Positions 7,132 to 16,259 of a stretch of DNA of 64,000 nt are shown one piece after another. The stretch is from positions 62,001 through 126,000 of the forward strand of contig JBBDRZ010000003.1 of assembly GCA_040905185.1 (NCBI GenBank), written 5' to 3'. The position numbers were made by a program, and so were the translations under genes. Numbering within the stretch: position 1 is the stretch's first letter; every line of letters starts with the position of its first letter. Origin of the DNA: DASTEQ01 sp040905185. Lineage in GTDB: Bacteria; Chloroflexota; Limnocylindria; QHBO01. A model generated the notes under the pieces. That model searched no databases. It saw only the letters and a program-made list of their open reading frames with translations, and was not told where the DNA came from.

Positions 7132-9051
7132 GTGGCTCCTCCCCGGCCGCAGTCGGCCCACCTGCGTGCCATCCTTCGACAGCTCCCCACCGCCCCGGGC
7201 GTCTACCTGTTCCGGGCGGCGGACCGGCGCGTCCTGTACGTCGGCAAGGCCAACTCCCTCCGGAGCCGGGTTCGGAACCACTTCGGCGCCGGCGGCCAGG
7301 AGGAGGCGCGGCACGCCCGCCTGGTGGCCGACACGACCGACATCGAATACATCGTCACCGACACCATCGGCGAGGCGTACCTCCTCGAGGGCAACCTCAT
7401 CAAGGAGCATCGCCCGCGGTGGAACATCCGGCTGCGCGACGACAAGAGCTACCCGTTCGTCCGCATCACGATGGCCGAGGACTACCCCCGCATCGTGCGC
7501 ACCCGCAAGCTCGTGCGCGACGGGAGCCGCTATTTCGGGCCCTACGCATCCGCGTCCTCGGTCGACGAGACGCTCCGCCTGCTGAGCAAGATCTTCCCGT
7601 TCCGGACCTGTGACCTGGACATCCCGGCCGGGAAGCGGGTTCTCGAGCGGCCGTGCCTGCTGTACCACATCAAGCGCTGCCAGGGCCCGTGCATCGGAGC
7701 CGTGGAGCCGGCCCCGTACCGGGCCACCATCGATCGGGTGGTGGACTTCCTAGAGGGCCGCCAGGAGGGGATCGCAGACGACCTGCGCCGCGAGATGGCC
7801 ACCCATGCCGAGGCACTCCGGTACGAGGCCGCCGCCGTGGCGCGCGACAAGCTGAAGGCCGTGGAGTGGACGATCGAGCAGCAGAAGGTCGCCGCCTTCA
7901 GTCGCGCGGAGCACGACGTGATCGGCCTGGCGCGGGATGGCACCGAGGCCTGCCTCCAGGTCTTCGTCATCCGCAACGGGAAGATGATCGGCCGCGAGCA
8001 CTTCATCGTGGAGGGCGCAGGCGACGTCGGCAGCGAGGAGGTGCTGGCCTCGTTCGTGCAGCAGTACTACGCGGCCACGGAGCGGCCGCCGCGCTCCATC
8101 CTGCTGCCCCAGGCGCCGGCGGACATGCCGGGCCTGGCCGTGTTCCTGCGCGAGCGTCGGGGCAGCGGGGTCCGGCTCCACGTCCCGCAACGCGGGCCCA
8201 AGCGCCGGCTGGTGGCCCTCGCCTCGGAGAATGCGTCCGAGGCCCTGGCCAAGGACCGCGCGGAGTGGCTGGCGGATCAGGGGGCCCGGGCCGAGGCCCT
8301 GGCCGGCCTCACGGCGGCCCTCGGCCTGTCCAATCCGCCGCGCCGCATCGAGTGCTACGACATGAGCAACATCCAGGGCACCAGCGCGGTGGGCAGCATG
8401 GTGGTCTTCACCGACGGGGCACCGGACCCCAGGCAGTACCGCCGGTTTCGGATCCGGAGCGGCGAGACGCCCGACGACTTCCGGATGATGGCCGAGGTCC
8501 TCGAGCGGCGGTTCGGGCGGGCGGCCCGCCTGCGCCGTGAGACCGGCGCCCTGGAGCTGGCCGCGGTCGGCGCCGAGGACGACACCGCGGAGGCCGGGGA
8601 CTGGGCCCTCCCCGATCTGGTCATCGTGGACGGCGGCAAGGGGCAGCTCTCGGCCGCCACGCGGGTCGTGCGCGGCCTGGGCCTGAATGAGGTCCCGTTG
8701 GCGGGCCTCGCCAAGCGCTTCGAGGAGCTGTACGTCCCGGGGCGCTCGGCGCCGATCGTGCTGCCCGCCACCGCGCCGGCCCTGTACCTGGTCCAGCGCA
8801 TCCGTGACGAGGCGCATCGGTTCGCCATCACCTATCACCGCCAGGTCCGCGGCCGTCGCGCGCTGGGCAGCGTCTTCGACGACGTACCGGGCATCGGTCC
8901 TGCCCGACGGGCGTCGCTGATCCGGCGTTTCGGCAGCGTGCGGGCGTTGCGCGACGCCTCGGTGGACGAGATCGCGGACGCCCCGCTCATGAGCCGCGTC
9001 TTGGCCGAGCGCCTGAAGGGCGCGCTGGCCCGCGAGGGGCGCCTGGCCTGA
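7132..9051 (+). CDS. uvrC: excinuclease ABC subunit C
   Basis: A 639-residue nuclease that makes both incisions around bulky DNA lesions in nucleotide excision repair, acting with UvrA and UvrB. Domains in order: GIY-YIG nuclease at about 20-95 (PGVYLFRAADRRVLYVGKA), UvrB-binding UVR helix pair at about 215-250, RNase H-like nuclease at about 280-540 (ECYDMSNIQG, VDGGKGQLSAA), and a helix-hairpin-helix DNA-binding domain at about 570-630 (VPGIGPARRASLIRRFG). The length is slightly above the family norm because of a small insert near 470 (LELAAVGAEDDTAEAGDW). The start is the GTG sitting directly after a -10 box. Confidence 0.97.
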   Translation: MAPPRPQSAHLRAILRQLPTAPGVYLFRAADRRVLYVGKANSLRSRVRNHFGAGGQEEARHARLVADTTDIEYIVTDTIGEAYLLEGNLIKEHRPRWNIRLRDDKSYPFVRITMAEDYPRIVRTRKLVRDGSRYFGPYASASSVDETLRLLSKIFPFRTCDLDIPAGKRVLERPCLLYHIKRCQGPCIGAVEPAPYRATIDRVVDFLEGRQEGIADDLRREMATHAEALRYEAAAVARDKLKAVEWTIEQQKVAAFSRAEHDVIGLARDGTEACLQVFVIRNGKMIGREHFIVEGAGDVGSEEVLASFVQQYYAATERPPRSILLPQAPADMPGLAVFLRERRGSGVRLHVPQRGPKRRLVALASENASEALAKDRAEWLADQGARAEALAGLTAALGLSNPPRRIECYDMSNIQGTSAVGSMVVFTDGAPDPRQYRRFRIRSGETPDDFRMMAEVLERRFGRAARLRRETGALELAAVGAEDDTAEAGDWALPDLVIVDGGKGQLSAATRVVRGLGLNEVPLAGLAKRFEELYVPGRSAPIVLPATAPALYLVQRIRDEAHRFAITYHRQVRGRRALGSVFDDVPGIGPARRASLIRRFGSVRALRDASVDEIADAPLMSRVLAERLKGALAREGRLA

Positions 9052-9058
9052 CCGTTTC

Positions 9059-9087
9059 TTGCCCGGTCCGGGAGGCGCACCTATACT
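9059..9087 (+). promoter_or_regulatory. secDF promoter
   Basis: TTGCCC (9059-9064), a 17-base spacer and TATACT (9082-9087) form a good sigma-70 type promoter between uvrC and secD. Transcription would begin near 9094, leaving a leader of roughly 60 nt. Confidence 0.6.
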
Positions 9088-9151
9088 CTGGCCCGGCCGC
9101 CGCATGGCGGCGCATTTGTTGTCCGAGGGCTGGAGGGACTCCCCGCCGAGC

Positions 9152-10495
9152 ATGACCTGGCGCCGCATGGCCCCCTGGGTGATCCTGGCGATCACACTGC
9201 TGGCCCTCTACATCGACATCCCGCGCAAGACGACCGGGATGACGTTCCTGCCGCTGCCGGACAGCATCCGGACCGTCCTTGGACTCGACCTGCAGGGCGG
9301 GATCAGCGTCACGCTGGAGGTGCAGGCCGTCGACGGCGAGCCACCGACTGTCGAGCGCGTCGAGCTGGCCCGGAGCATCATCGAGCGGCGGGTCGCGGGA
9401 CTGGGTGTCACCGAGCCGCAGGTGCGGACCGAGGTCGGCGCGTCCGGTCAGCAGCGCATCGTGGTCGAGGTCCCCGGCGTCAGCGATCGGAACCAGGTGC
9501 TCGACCTGGTCGGCTCGACCGGTCAGCTCCTGTTCGTCGACCCCGCCGGCACGACCCTCGAGGTGGGCCAGAACGTCACTGACCTCATCGCGGCCGGCAC
9601 GGTGAACGTCCTGTTCGACGGCGGTCAGATCTCGCAGGGGAGCGTCGTCCCGGATACCAGCCAGGGCGGCCAGCTGGGTGTCAGCTTCGAGCTGAGCACC
9701 GAGCCCCAGGACGGCCGACCCTCGGCGCGCGACACCTGGTGCGAGTACACGCAGGGCCACGTCGGGCTGCCGGGCCCCATCGCCCTCGACGGTGAGATCA
9801 TCACCGTCCCGACCATTCAGAGCGCGATCTGCGGTGGGCGGACCATCATCACGGTCGGCACCGGAGCCCCGGCCGCCGTGGAGCAGACCACGCTGTACAA
9901 CCAGCTTCGCTTCGGCGCCCTGCCGGTCTCATTGCGCGTGCAGGAGGTCACCGCCATCCAGCCCACCCTGGGCCGGGACTTCCTCGACCAGGCGCTGGTG
10001 GCGGGGGTGGTGGGCCTGGCCCTGGTCCTGTTCTTCATGATCGCCAACTACCGCCTCCCCGGCGTGCTGGCCTCGCTGGCCCTGCTCTTCTACACGCTGG
10101 TGGTTTACGCGATCTTCCGCATCATTCCGGTCACCCTGACCCTGGCCGGCGTGGCCGCCTTCATCCTGAGCATCGGGATGGCGGTCGACGCCAACATCCT
10201 CATCTTCGAACGGATGAAGGAGGAGATCCGAGCCGGCAAGACGCTGGGGCCGGCCATCGAGGCCGGCTTCAACCGCGCGTGGTCGAGCATCCTGGACTCG
10301 AACGTCAGCTCGCTGCTCGTCTCGTTCTGGCTGTTCTGGCAGGGCACCAGCGTGATCCGCGGCTTCGCGCTGGTCCTCGCCATCGGGGTCCTGGTCTCGA
10401 TGTTCAGTGCCGTGGTGGTGACCCGCACGCTGCTTCGGTTGATGATCCACACCGAGCGCGGTCGGCGGATCGAGTACTACCACGTGGAGCGCTGA
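9152..10495 (+). CDS. secD: protein translocase subunit SecD
   Basis: A 447-residue RND-type membrane protein that pulls on preproteins from the outside of the SecYEG channel using the proton motive force. It has one N-terminal membrane helix (about 6-22), a long extracytoplasmic P1 domain starting LGLDLQGGISVTLEV, and five C-terminal helices containing SIGMAVDANILIFERMKEE, the conserved SecD TM4 motif. The ATG at 9152 was chosen because it leads directly into the first membrane helix. Starts further upstream (TTG 9059, ATG 9104) would add residues that read as promoter and leader sequence. The secF ATG follows 3 nt after its stop. Confidence 0.95.
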   Translation: MTWRRMAPWVILAITLLALYIDIPRKTTGMTFLPLPDSIRTVLGLDLQGGISVTLEVQAVDGEPPTVERVELARSIIERRVAGLGVTEPQVRTEVGASGQQRIVVEVPGVSDRNQVLDLVGSTGQLLFVDPAGTTLEVGQNVTDLIAAGTVNVLFDGGQISQGSVVPDTSQGGQLGVSFELSTEPQDGRPSARDTWCEYTQGHVGLPGPIALDGEIITVPTIQSAICGGRTIITVGTGAPAAVEQTTLYNQLRFGALPVSLRVQEVTAIQPTLGRDFLDQALVAGVVGLALVLFFMIANYRLPGVLASLALLFYTLVVYAIFRIIPVTLTLAGVAAFILSIGMAVDANILIFERMKEEIRAGKTLGPAIEAGFNRAWSSILDSNVSSLLVSFWLFWQGTSVIRGFALVLAIGVLVSMFSAVVVTRTLLRLMIHTERGRRIEYYHVER

Positions 10496-10498
10496 CCG

Positions 10499-11653
10499 AT
10501 GTACGACATCGTTGGCAAGCGCCGCTGGTATTTCCTCTTCAGTGCCCTGATCACGATCCCCGGACTCATCTTCATCGCCCTGGGCGGGCTCAAGCCGTCC
10601 ATCGATTTCACGGGCGGCACGGTCTGGCAGGTCCGATTCGCGGACGATCCCGCCCCGGAGGCTGTGCAGTCGGCGTTGATCGAGCTCGGGCACGCCGAGG
10701 GCACGGTCAAGGCCGTCGACAGCGGCTACCTGGAGATCCGGCTGAGTCCGGTCGAGTTCCCGGTCGTGGGTGGGATCCCGACTCCAGTGCCGTCCGCGTC
10801 TGCCAGCCCGGCAGCATCGGAATCGGCGAGCGCGGCTCCATCTGCGGCTCCTGCGGCTCCCTCCGCCACACCGGAGCCCGGCGCGACTGGCAGCCCGGCC
10901 GGATCGCCGTCGCCGAGCCCATCGCCGACCACGACGCCATCGCCTACACCCACCCCGACCCCCACGCCGGCCCCGACCCCCACGCCGGCCCCGACCCCCG
11001 CCCCGCCGCCAACCGTCGAGGGCACGCCCATCGAGGAGCTCGCGGCGGCGCTCGAGGACCGCTTCGGGGCATCCGAGACGCGCTCACTGGACACGGTGGG
11101 GCCGATCATCGGTTCCGAGCTCATCCGGAGCTCGATCATCATCATCGCGGTCGGGGAGGTATTCATCCTGCTCTACCTCTGGTACCGATTCGGCTTCCGG
11201 TTCGGGACCGCGGCCATCGTCGCCCTCCTGCACGACGTGATCGTCGTGGTCGGGGCGTTCGCGATCCTGGGCTACTTCTTCGGCATCGAGTTCGACGCCC
11301 TGTTCGTGACCGCGATCCTGACCGTGGTCGGCTTCTCGGTCCACGACACGATCGTCGTGTTCGACCGGATCCGCGAGAACCGCCTGCGACATGCCGGTGA
11401 GCCGTTCGGAGCGATCGTGAACCATTCGATCCTGCAGACCATCGGACGCTCGATCAACACCTCGCTGACGGTGATCGTTACCCTCAGCGCACTGCTCCTG
11501 CTGGGGCCGGTCACGATCCAGACCTTCACCCTGGCGCTGCTGATCGGGATCATCAGCGGGACCTACTCGTCGATCTTCAATGCCAGCCAGATCCTGGTGG
11601 CGTGGGACGAGTGGGCCGCTCGCCGGAAGGCACGCCGCGCGGCGACCCGGTAA
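10499..11653 (+). CDS. secF: protein translocase subunit SecF with a long Pro/Ser/Thr insert
   Basis: A 384-residue partner of SecD. It starts MYDIVGKRRWYFLFSALI, with the IDFTGGT motif after helix 1 and the membrane motif VGFSVHDTIVVFDRIREN. Between about residues 93 and 173 the small outer P1 domain is interrupted by a low-complexity run of Ser, Ala, Pro and Thr, ending in PT/PA repeats encoded by an 18-bp tandem DNA repeat near 10960-11000. Ordinary bacterial SecF has no such segment and is about 300 residues. The insert faces the outside and is probably an unfolded linker. The rest of the protein looks intact. Confidence 0.95.
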   Translation: MYDIVGKRRWYFLFSALITIPGLIFIALGGLKPSIDFTGGTVWQVRFADDPAPEAVQSALIELGHAEGTVKAVDSGYLEIRLSPVEFPVVGGIPTPVPSASASPAASESASAAPSAAPAAPSATPEPGATGSPAGSPSPSPSPTTTPSPTPTPTPTPAPTPTPAPTPAPPPTVEGTPIEELAAALEDRFGASETRSLDTVGPIIGSELIRSSIIIIAVGEVFILLYLWYRFGFRFGTAAIVALLHDVIVVVGAFAILGYFFGIEFDALFVTAILTVVGFSVHDTIVVFDRIRENRLRHAGEPFGAIVNHSILQTIGRSINTSLTVIVTLSALLLLGPVTIQTFTLALLIGIISGTYSSIFNASQILVAWDEWAARRKARRAATR

Positions 11654-11675
11654 GTCGCCCGCCTGCGGCCGCCTC

Positions 11676-11681
11676 TACCAT
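11676..11681 (+). promoter_or_regulatory. leaderless-type -10 box of recJ
   Basis: TACCAT ends 9 nt before the recJ ATG with no ribosome site in between. Read alone it is weak; it is supported by the same arrangement at other genes in the window. Confidence 0.4.
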
Positions 11682-11689
11682 GGCGGCAC

Positions 11690-13447
11690 ATGATCCAACC
11701 CCGCTTCGAATGGCTGCTCCCCCCGCCGCTTGAGCACCCGCCGCTGCTCACCGGGTTCGGGGCAGCGGTGGCAACCCTGCTGGCTCGGCGCGGGTTCTGG
11801 ACCGATGCCGACCTGGCCCGATTCCTGAACGCGGGAGCAGCCGACCTGGCACCCCTGGAGTTGATGACCGATGCGCTGGCGGCGCTGGACCGGATCGACG
11901 CCGCCGTCCAGAGCCGCGAGCCGATCGCGATCTGGGGGGATTACGACGCCGACGGGATGACGGCGGTCGCGATCTGGGTCCTGGCCCTGCGTCGGCTGGG
12001 AGTCGAGCCGGTCCGATACGTCCCGTCCCGCCTGGCGGAGGGCTACGGTCTCTCGATCGACGGGCTCCGCTCCCTGGCCGGGCAGGGCGTGCGCCTGGTC
12101 GTCACCTGCGACTGCGGGGTCGGAAACCGGGTCGAGGTTCAGGCTGCGCGGGAGCTGGGGATGGACGTCGTGGTCACCGACCACCACATCCCGCCGGCTG
12201 TTCTACCGGCCGCGGTGGCGGTGGTCGATCCGCATCGGTCTGATTGCGCCTACCCGAACCCGGACCTGACGGGCGCGGGGCTGGCGTATCGGTTGGCCAC
12301 CGCTCTCCTGGCGCGGCACGGCCTCGAAGCCCCCGACCTGGCCGCCCTGGCCGCGATCGGGACAATTGCCGACCTGGCGCCCATGACCGGGGAGTGCCGA
12401 GCCATCGTCCGTCTGGGCCTGGCCGAGCTGGCGGTCACCGGGCATCCGGGCCTGCGCGGGCTGGTGGCGCGGGCCCGCGAGGATCCCGGCCCGCCGTCGG
12501 CCCGGGACGTCGGGTTCGGTATCGTCCCGCGCCTGAACGCGGCCGGACGGATCGCGGATGCCGAGCTGGCGCTGGACCTGCTGGTCGAGGAAGACCCGAA
12601 TGCAGCCCGGGCGCGGCTCGTCGAGCTGGAAGAGGTCCATCTGCGCCGCCGCGAGCTGACCACGGTCGCCATTGACACCGCCCGCCAGCTGGCCGCCGCC
12701 GCCCCAGGGGTGAGCCCCCTCGCCCTGCGCCACGACGATTGGGCCCCGGGCCTGCTGGGCCTGGTCGCGGGCCGCCTGGCCGATGAGCTGGCGCGACCGG
12801 TGGCTGCGGCCGCGCTGCTGGAGTCGGAGATCCGGGGGTCGGTTCGGGCCACGCCGGACTTCCACGTGACCCTCGGGCTGGAGGCTTGTGGAGCGCACCT
12901 GACCAAGCGGGGCGGGCACGCGGCGGCCGGGGGGTTCAGCGCCCTCCCCGAGGCATGGGATGCCTTCGCCGACGCGTTTGGCGCCCTGCCCCGGCCCTTC
13001 CCGCCCGACGCCGCCGAGGTCGTCGCCCGTCCCGGGCAGCTCAGCGTGGACCTCGTCCTGACCGCGCGCCACGTCGGGTGGCCGCTCGTGCGGGAGCTGG
13101 CGCAGCTGGCGCCCTATGGACCGGGCCACGAGCAGCCGGTGTTGGCGGTGACGGGCCTGACGGTGGGCGACGCCCGACGCGTTGGGGCGGGTGCTGACCA
13201 CATGTCAATCCGCCTCCGGCGGGGGGCCGAAACGATCGACGGCATCGCCTTCAGCGTCGGTGCGGAGCGCGAGACCCCGCCCCTCGGGGCCGCGGTGGAT
13301 GTCGTGGCAACCCTCGAGGAGCGCACGTTCGAGGGGGAGCCGCGACTCCAGCTTCGCGTGCTCGACTACGCCACCGCTGACGCGTCGCCGTTGGCGGGCC
13401 GGCGGACGCTCGCACGTGCAGCGGAGCCGATGGTGACCGTCGGATGA
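11690..13447 (+). CDS. recJ: single-stranded-DNA-specific exonuclease RecJ
   Basis: A 585-residue DHH-family 5'-3' exonuclease used in recombination and repair. It has the metal-binding GDYDADGMTA motif at about 83-92, CDCGV near 143, and the name-giving VVTDHHIPP at about 162. The DHHA1 domain ends with KRGGHAAAGGFS (about 405-415), and a C-terminal OB-fold region follows. Its stop codon overlaps the pyrF ATG (ATGA), so the two are translationally coupled. Confidence 0.95.
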   Translation: MIQPRFEWLLPPPLEHPPLLTGFGAAVATLLARRGFWTDADLARFLNAGAADLAPLELMTDALAALDRIDAAVQSREPIAIWGDYDADGMTAVAIWVLALRRLGVEPVRYVPSRLAEGYGLSIDGLRSLAGQGVRLVVTCDCGVGNRVEVQAARELGMDVVVTDHHIPPAVLPAAVAVVDPHRSDCAYPNPDLTGAGLAYRLATALLARHGLEAPDLAALAAIGTIADLAPMTGECRAIVRLGLAELAVTGHPGLRGLVARAREDPGPPSARDVGFGIVPRLNAAGRIADAELALDLLVEEDPNAARARLVELEEVHLRRRELTTVAIDTARQLAAAAPGVSPLALRHDDWAPGLLGLVAGRLADELARPVAAAALLESEIRGSVRATPDFHVTLGLEACGAHLTKRGGHAAAGGFSALPEAWDAFADAFGALPRPFPPDAAEVVARPGQLSVDLVLTARHVGWPLVRELAQLAPYGPGHEQPVLAVTGLTVGDARRVGAGADHMSIRLRRGAETIDGIAFSVGAERETPPLGAAVDVVATLEERTFEGEPRLQLRVLDYATADASPLAGRRTLARAAEPMVTVG

Positions 13448-14280
13448 GCGATTCCCGGCCGCCGCTGGAGCGTCTGCGCGAGCGCGTGGCGGCGCTCGGG
13501 GCGCCGCTGTGCCTGGGCATCGATCCGCGCCCCGATGCGCTCCCGGAAAGCTTGCCCCCAGACGTTGGCGGCATCGAGGCATTCGCCCGCGGTCTGATTG
13601 ACGCCGCGGCGCGGTCGGCGGCGGCGGTGAAGCTCAACACGGCCTACTTCGAGGCCTTTGGATCGGCGGGGTGGGCGGCCCTGGAGCGGGTCCGCGCCGC
13701 CGTGCCAGCTGGGCCGCTGGTCATCATCGACGCCAAGCGCGGCGACATCGGTCCATCCGCCGAGCGCTATGCGGAGGCCCTGCTGGGGCGCCTGGCCGCC
13801 GATGGGGTGACCCTGCAGCCCTACCTTGGCGAGGACGCCATCGAGCCCTTCCTGGCATTCCCCGGGCGGCTCGTGTACCTCCTCGTCCGCACGTCCAACC
13901 CCAGCGCCGGGCGGCTCCAGGATCTCGCGATCGAAGGCCGTCCGCTGGCGACGGTCGTGGCGAGATGGGCCGCCGAGCGATGGCCCGACGGCCGGGTCGG
14001 GCTGGTGGTCGGCGCCACCGCGCCGGGCGAGCTGCGCCGCCTCCGCGAGGAGGTGCCCGGGCCGGCCTTCCTGGTGCCGGGCGTGGGCGCCCAGGGCGGC
14101 GAACTGGCGACCGCCCTGGCCTGCTGCCACGGGACCTGGGCGCCGGGCCTGATCAGCCTGTCCCGGGCGATAGCCGAGCACGCCATCGGCCCCGACTGGC
14201 AGCGCGCAGCCGGTGAGGCCGCCCTGGGCTGGCTGGACGATATGCGTGGGGCCGGTGCTACACTCGGCGCCACCAGCTGA
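13444..14280 (+). CDS. pyrF: orotidine 5'-phosphate decarboxylase (type 2)
   Basis: A 278-residue enzyme that makes UMP from OMP in pyrimidine synthesis. Landmarks are PLCLGIDPRP near residue 21, the lysine-containing active-site DAKRGDIG at about 96-103, and FLVPGVGAQGG near 205. The length and DAKRGDIG form are those of the longer, actinobacterial-type (type 2) PyrF rather than the 230-residue enterobacterial form. It is coupled to recJ by a 4-nt overlap. No other pyrimidine gene is in the window. Confidence 0.95.
   Translation: MSDSRPPLERLRERVAALGAPLCLGIDPRPDALPESLPPDVGGIEAFARGLIDAAARSAAAVKLNTAYFEAFGSAGWAALERVRAAVPAGPLVIIDAKRGDIGPSAERYAEALLGRLAADGVTLQPYLGEDAIEPFLAFPGRLVYLLVRTSNPSAGRLQDLAIEGRPLATVVARWAAERWPDGRVGLVVGATAPGELRRLREEVPGPAFLVPGVGAQGGELATALACCHGTWAPGLISLSRAIAEHAIGPDWQRAAGEAALGWLDDMRGAGATLGATS
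14256..14264 (+). promoter_or_regulatory. extended -10 promoter of tatAC
   Basis: TGC followed by TACACT (14259-14264) is an extended -10 element inside the last codons of pyrF. The tatA ATG lies 33 nt downstream, after a GAGGAGA ribosome site. Confidence 0.5.
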
Positions 14281-14297
14281 GGAGAGTCGGCCGCAAC

Positions 14298-14489
14298 ATG
14301 CCAACCATCGGAGCCCCCGAGCTCATCATCGTCCTGGTGATCGTGCTCATCCTGTTCGGGCCCGGTCGGCTGCCAGACATCGGCAACGCCATCGGACGTG
14401 GCATTCGCGAATTTCGCAAGGCCTCGACCGAGATCGAGGAATCGATTCGCGGCGAGCCGAAGTCGTCCGACACCACCCCGAAGACCTGA
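14298..14489 (+). CDS. tatA: Sec-independent protein translocase TatA
   Basis: A 63-residue protein with the TatA layout: a short N-terminus, one membrane helix (APELIIVLVIVLILFG), the FGPGRLPDIG hinge, an amphipathic helix and a charged tail. TatA oligomers form the passage for folded proteins with twin-arginine signals. It pairs with tatC just downstream. No separate TatB gene is visible, as in minimal TatAC systems. Confidence 0.95.
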   Translation: MPTIGAPELIIVLVIVLILFGPGRLPDIGNAIGRGIREFRKASTEIEESIRGEPKSSDTTPKT

Positions 14490-14519
14490 CCGACCGCCCG
14501 CGAGCTTCCCGGTGAGCGG

Positions 14520-15281
14520 GTGAGCCGCGAAGGCCCGGCCATGACCATGGTCGAGCACCTCGAGGAGCTGCGCCGGCGGTTGATGGTGGTCATCGCCGCC
14601 ATCGCGGTCGCCGCCGTGGTGGGCTTCGTGCTCTCGGGCCCCGCGCTGCAGATCCTGCGTGGACCGTTGCCTGACGAGTTCGACACGATCTACTTCACGA
14701 GCCCCGCCGGCGCGTTCGTGGCTCGGCTGAAGGTCGCCGGCTTCATCGGGGTGGCGCTGGCCATGCCGGTCATCCTGTACGAGATCTGGCGCTTCGTGAC
14801 CCCCGGCCTGCTGCCCGGCGAGCGTCGCCTGCTGTGGCCGTTCCTCCTGGCTGGCCTGCTCCTGTTCGGGCTGGGCGTGGCGGTCGGCTTCGCGATCATC
14901 CCGTACGCGCTGGTATTCCTTCTCAGCTTCGCCGGGGACGGAATAGAGCCCCTGCTCACGATCGACGAGTACATCGGGTTCGTGACCACCTTGATGCTCG
15001 TCTTCGGGCTCATGCTCCAGTTCCCGATCGTTCTGATCGTCCTCTCCAGGCTGGGGATCGTGACCCCGGCCTGGCTCGCCTCTCGACGACGGTGGGTGAT
15101 CCTGACCATCGCCATCGTGTCAGCGGTGGCCACCCCCGGTGGAGATCCATTCTCGATGGTCATCCTGGCGCTGTTCATGTACGGCCTGTTCGAGGTGACC
15201 CTGCTCGTGGTGCGCGCCCTCCAGCGCAACTCGAGGGCTTCCGGCACCTCCGGCACTTCCAGCACCGATGTCGACCGATGA
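14520..15281 (+). CDS. tatC: Sec-independent protein translocase TatC
   Basis: A 253-residue polytopic membrane protein with the TatC signature MTMVEHLEELRRRL at its N-terminus, six membrane helices and the P..YEIWRFVTPGL motif after helix 2. TatC recognises twin-arginine signal peptides. The frame opens at GTG 14520. ATG 14541 (MTMVEHLEEL) is an equally good start and matches the family better. It ends in a short Ser/Thr/Gly tail and its last 14 nt overlap the deacetylase gene. Confidence 0.93.
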   Translation: MSREGPAMTMVEHLEELRRRLMVVIAAIAVAAVVGFVLSGPALQILRGPLPDEFDTIYFTSPAGAFVARLKVAGFIGVALAMPVILYEIWRFVTPGLLPGERRLLWPFLLAGLLLFGLGVAVGFAIIPYALVFLLSFAGDGIEPLLTIDEYIGFVTTLMLVFGLMLQFPIVLIVLSRLGIVTPAWLASRRRWVILTIAIVSAVATPGGDPFSMVILALFMYGLFEVTLLVVRALQRNSRASGTSGTSSTDVDR

Positions 15282-16242
15282 GCCGGTTGTCCTGCTCCTG
15301 ACCGATCCGGCCATGGCGGCCCACGCCTGGCCGGGCCACCCCGAGCGACCGGAACGGGTCGACGCCGTCGTGGCGGGGGTCGCGGATGGGGCGCAGGCGG
15401 CGGGTGCGCGGCTGGTTCAGCGGTCCGGGGCGCCGGCCACCCTCGACACGCTGATGCGGGTCCACGACGCGGAATACCTGGAGTGGCTGGCCGCGCGCGC
15501 GGCCGCGGGTGGCGCCTGGCTCGACCCCGACACCTACCTGGTGGGGGCGACTCCCGCAGCCGCGTGGCTCGCCGCCGGGCTGGCCGCCGCCGCGGCGGAG
15601 GCCGTCGCGGCCGGCGACGCGGACGTGGCGTTTGCCGCCGTCAGACCGCCGGGCCACCACGCCCATCGCGATGTGGGCAAGGGGTTCTGCGTGCTCAACA
15701 ACGTTGCGGTCGCGGCCGCCTGGCTGCAGGCGACGGGCGCGGCGCGCCGGGTCGCCATCCTCGACTGGGACGTCCACCACGGCGACGGAACGCAGGCCAT
15801 CGTCGAGGCGGATCCGAACGTCTTCTACGCCTCCACCCACCAGTCCCCGTGGTATCCGGGGACCGGCGCTGCCGCCGAGAGCACCGACACGCTGGTTAAT
15901 GTTCCCTTGCCGGCGGGGAGCGGTGACGAAGCCTTCGTGGCGGGCTGGCGCGACACGATCATCCCGGCGCTGGAGGCCTTCGCGCCGGCGGCCATTCTGG
16001 TATCCGCGGGATACGACGCCCATATCGACGACCCCCTGGCAGGCCTGATGGTGACGACCAAGGGCTTCCGGGCGGTGGCCTTCGAGGTGGGGACCCTGGC
16101 TCGGCGGCTAGGCCTGCGGGGCGTGGCCCTGACCCTGGAGGGCGGCTACGACCGCGACGCTCTGCGGGCGTCCGCCGCGGCCACGATCGAGGGACTGCTG
16201 GCCGGCCTGAGGCCCGCTCCAACCCGGGATTCGCGCCAGTGA
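15268..16242 (+). CDS. histone deacetylase family protein (class II-like)
   Basis: A 324-residue zinc hydrolase of the arginase/deacetylase fold. It has PGHPERPERVDAV at the start, RPPGHHAHRD (tandem His catalytic pair), ILDWDVHHGDGTQ (metal Asp and His), VSAGYDAHIDDP (second metal Asp) and LEGGYDRDAL near the end, so all catalytic positions are present. Bacterial relatives deacetylate polyamines, acetoin-related compounds or protein lysines; the substrate cannot be told. It overlaps the tatC end by 14 nt, so it is co-transcribed with tatAC. Confidence 0.9.
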   Translation: MSTDEPVVLLLTDPAMAAHAWPGHPERPERVDAVVAGVADGAQAAGARLVQRSGAPATLDTLMRVHDAEYLEWLAARAAAGGAWLDPDTYLVGATPAAAWLAAGLAAAAAEAVAAGDADVAFAAVRPPGHHAHRDVGKGFCVLNNVAVAAAWLQATGAARRVAILDWDVHHGDGTQAIVEADPNVFYASTHQSPWYPGTGAAAESTDTLVNVPLPAGSGDEAFVAGWRDTIIPALEAFAPAAILVSAGYDAHIDDPLAGLMVTTKGFRAVAFEVGTLARRLGLRGVALTLEGGYDRDALRASAAATIEGLLAGLRPAPTRDSRQ

Positions 16243-16246
16243 CGGC

Positions 16247-16252
16247 TATACT
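16247..16252 (+). promoter_or_regulatory. leaderless-type -10 box of the rapZ-yvcK-whiA block
   Basis: TATACT ends 8 nt before the in-frame GTG at 16260 and overlaps the upstream part of the longest frame. This favours the shorter start and a leaderless message. Confidence 0.55.
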
Positions 16253-16259
16253 CGGAACG

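Noticed and set aside
10775..11018. The SecF insert as a sign of two fused or frameshifted genes
   Set aside because: The frame is continuous, both flanks are normal SecF, and the insert is simple Pro/Ser/Thr repeat rather than a foreign domain.
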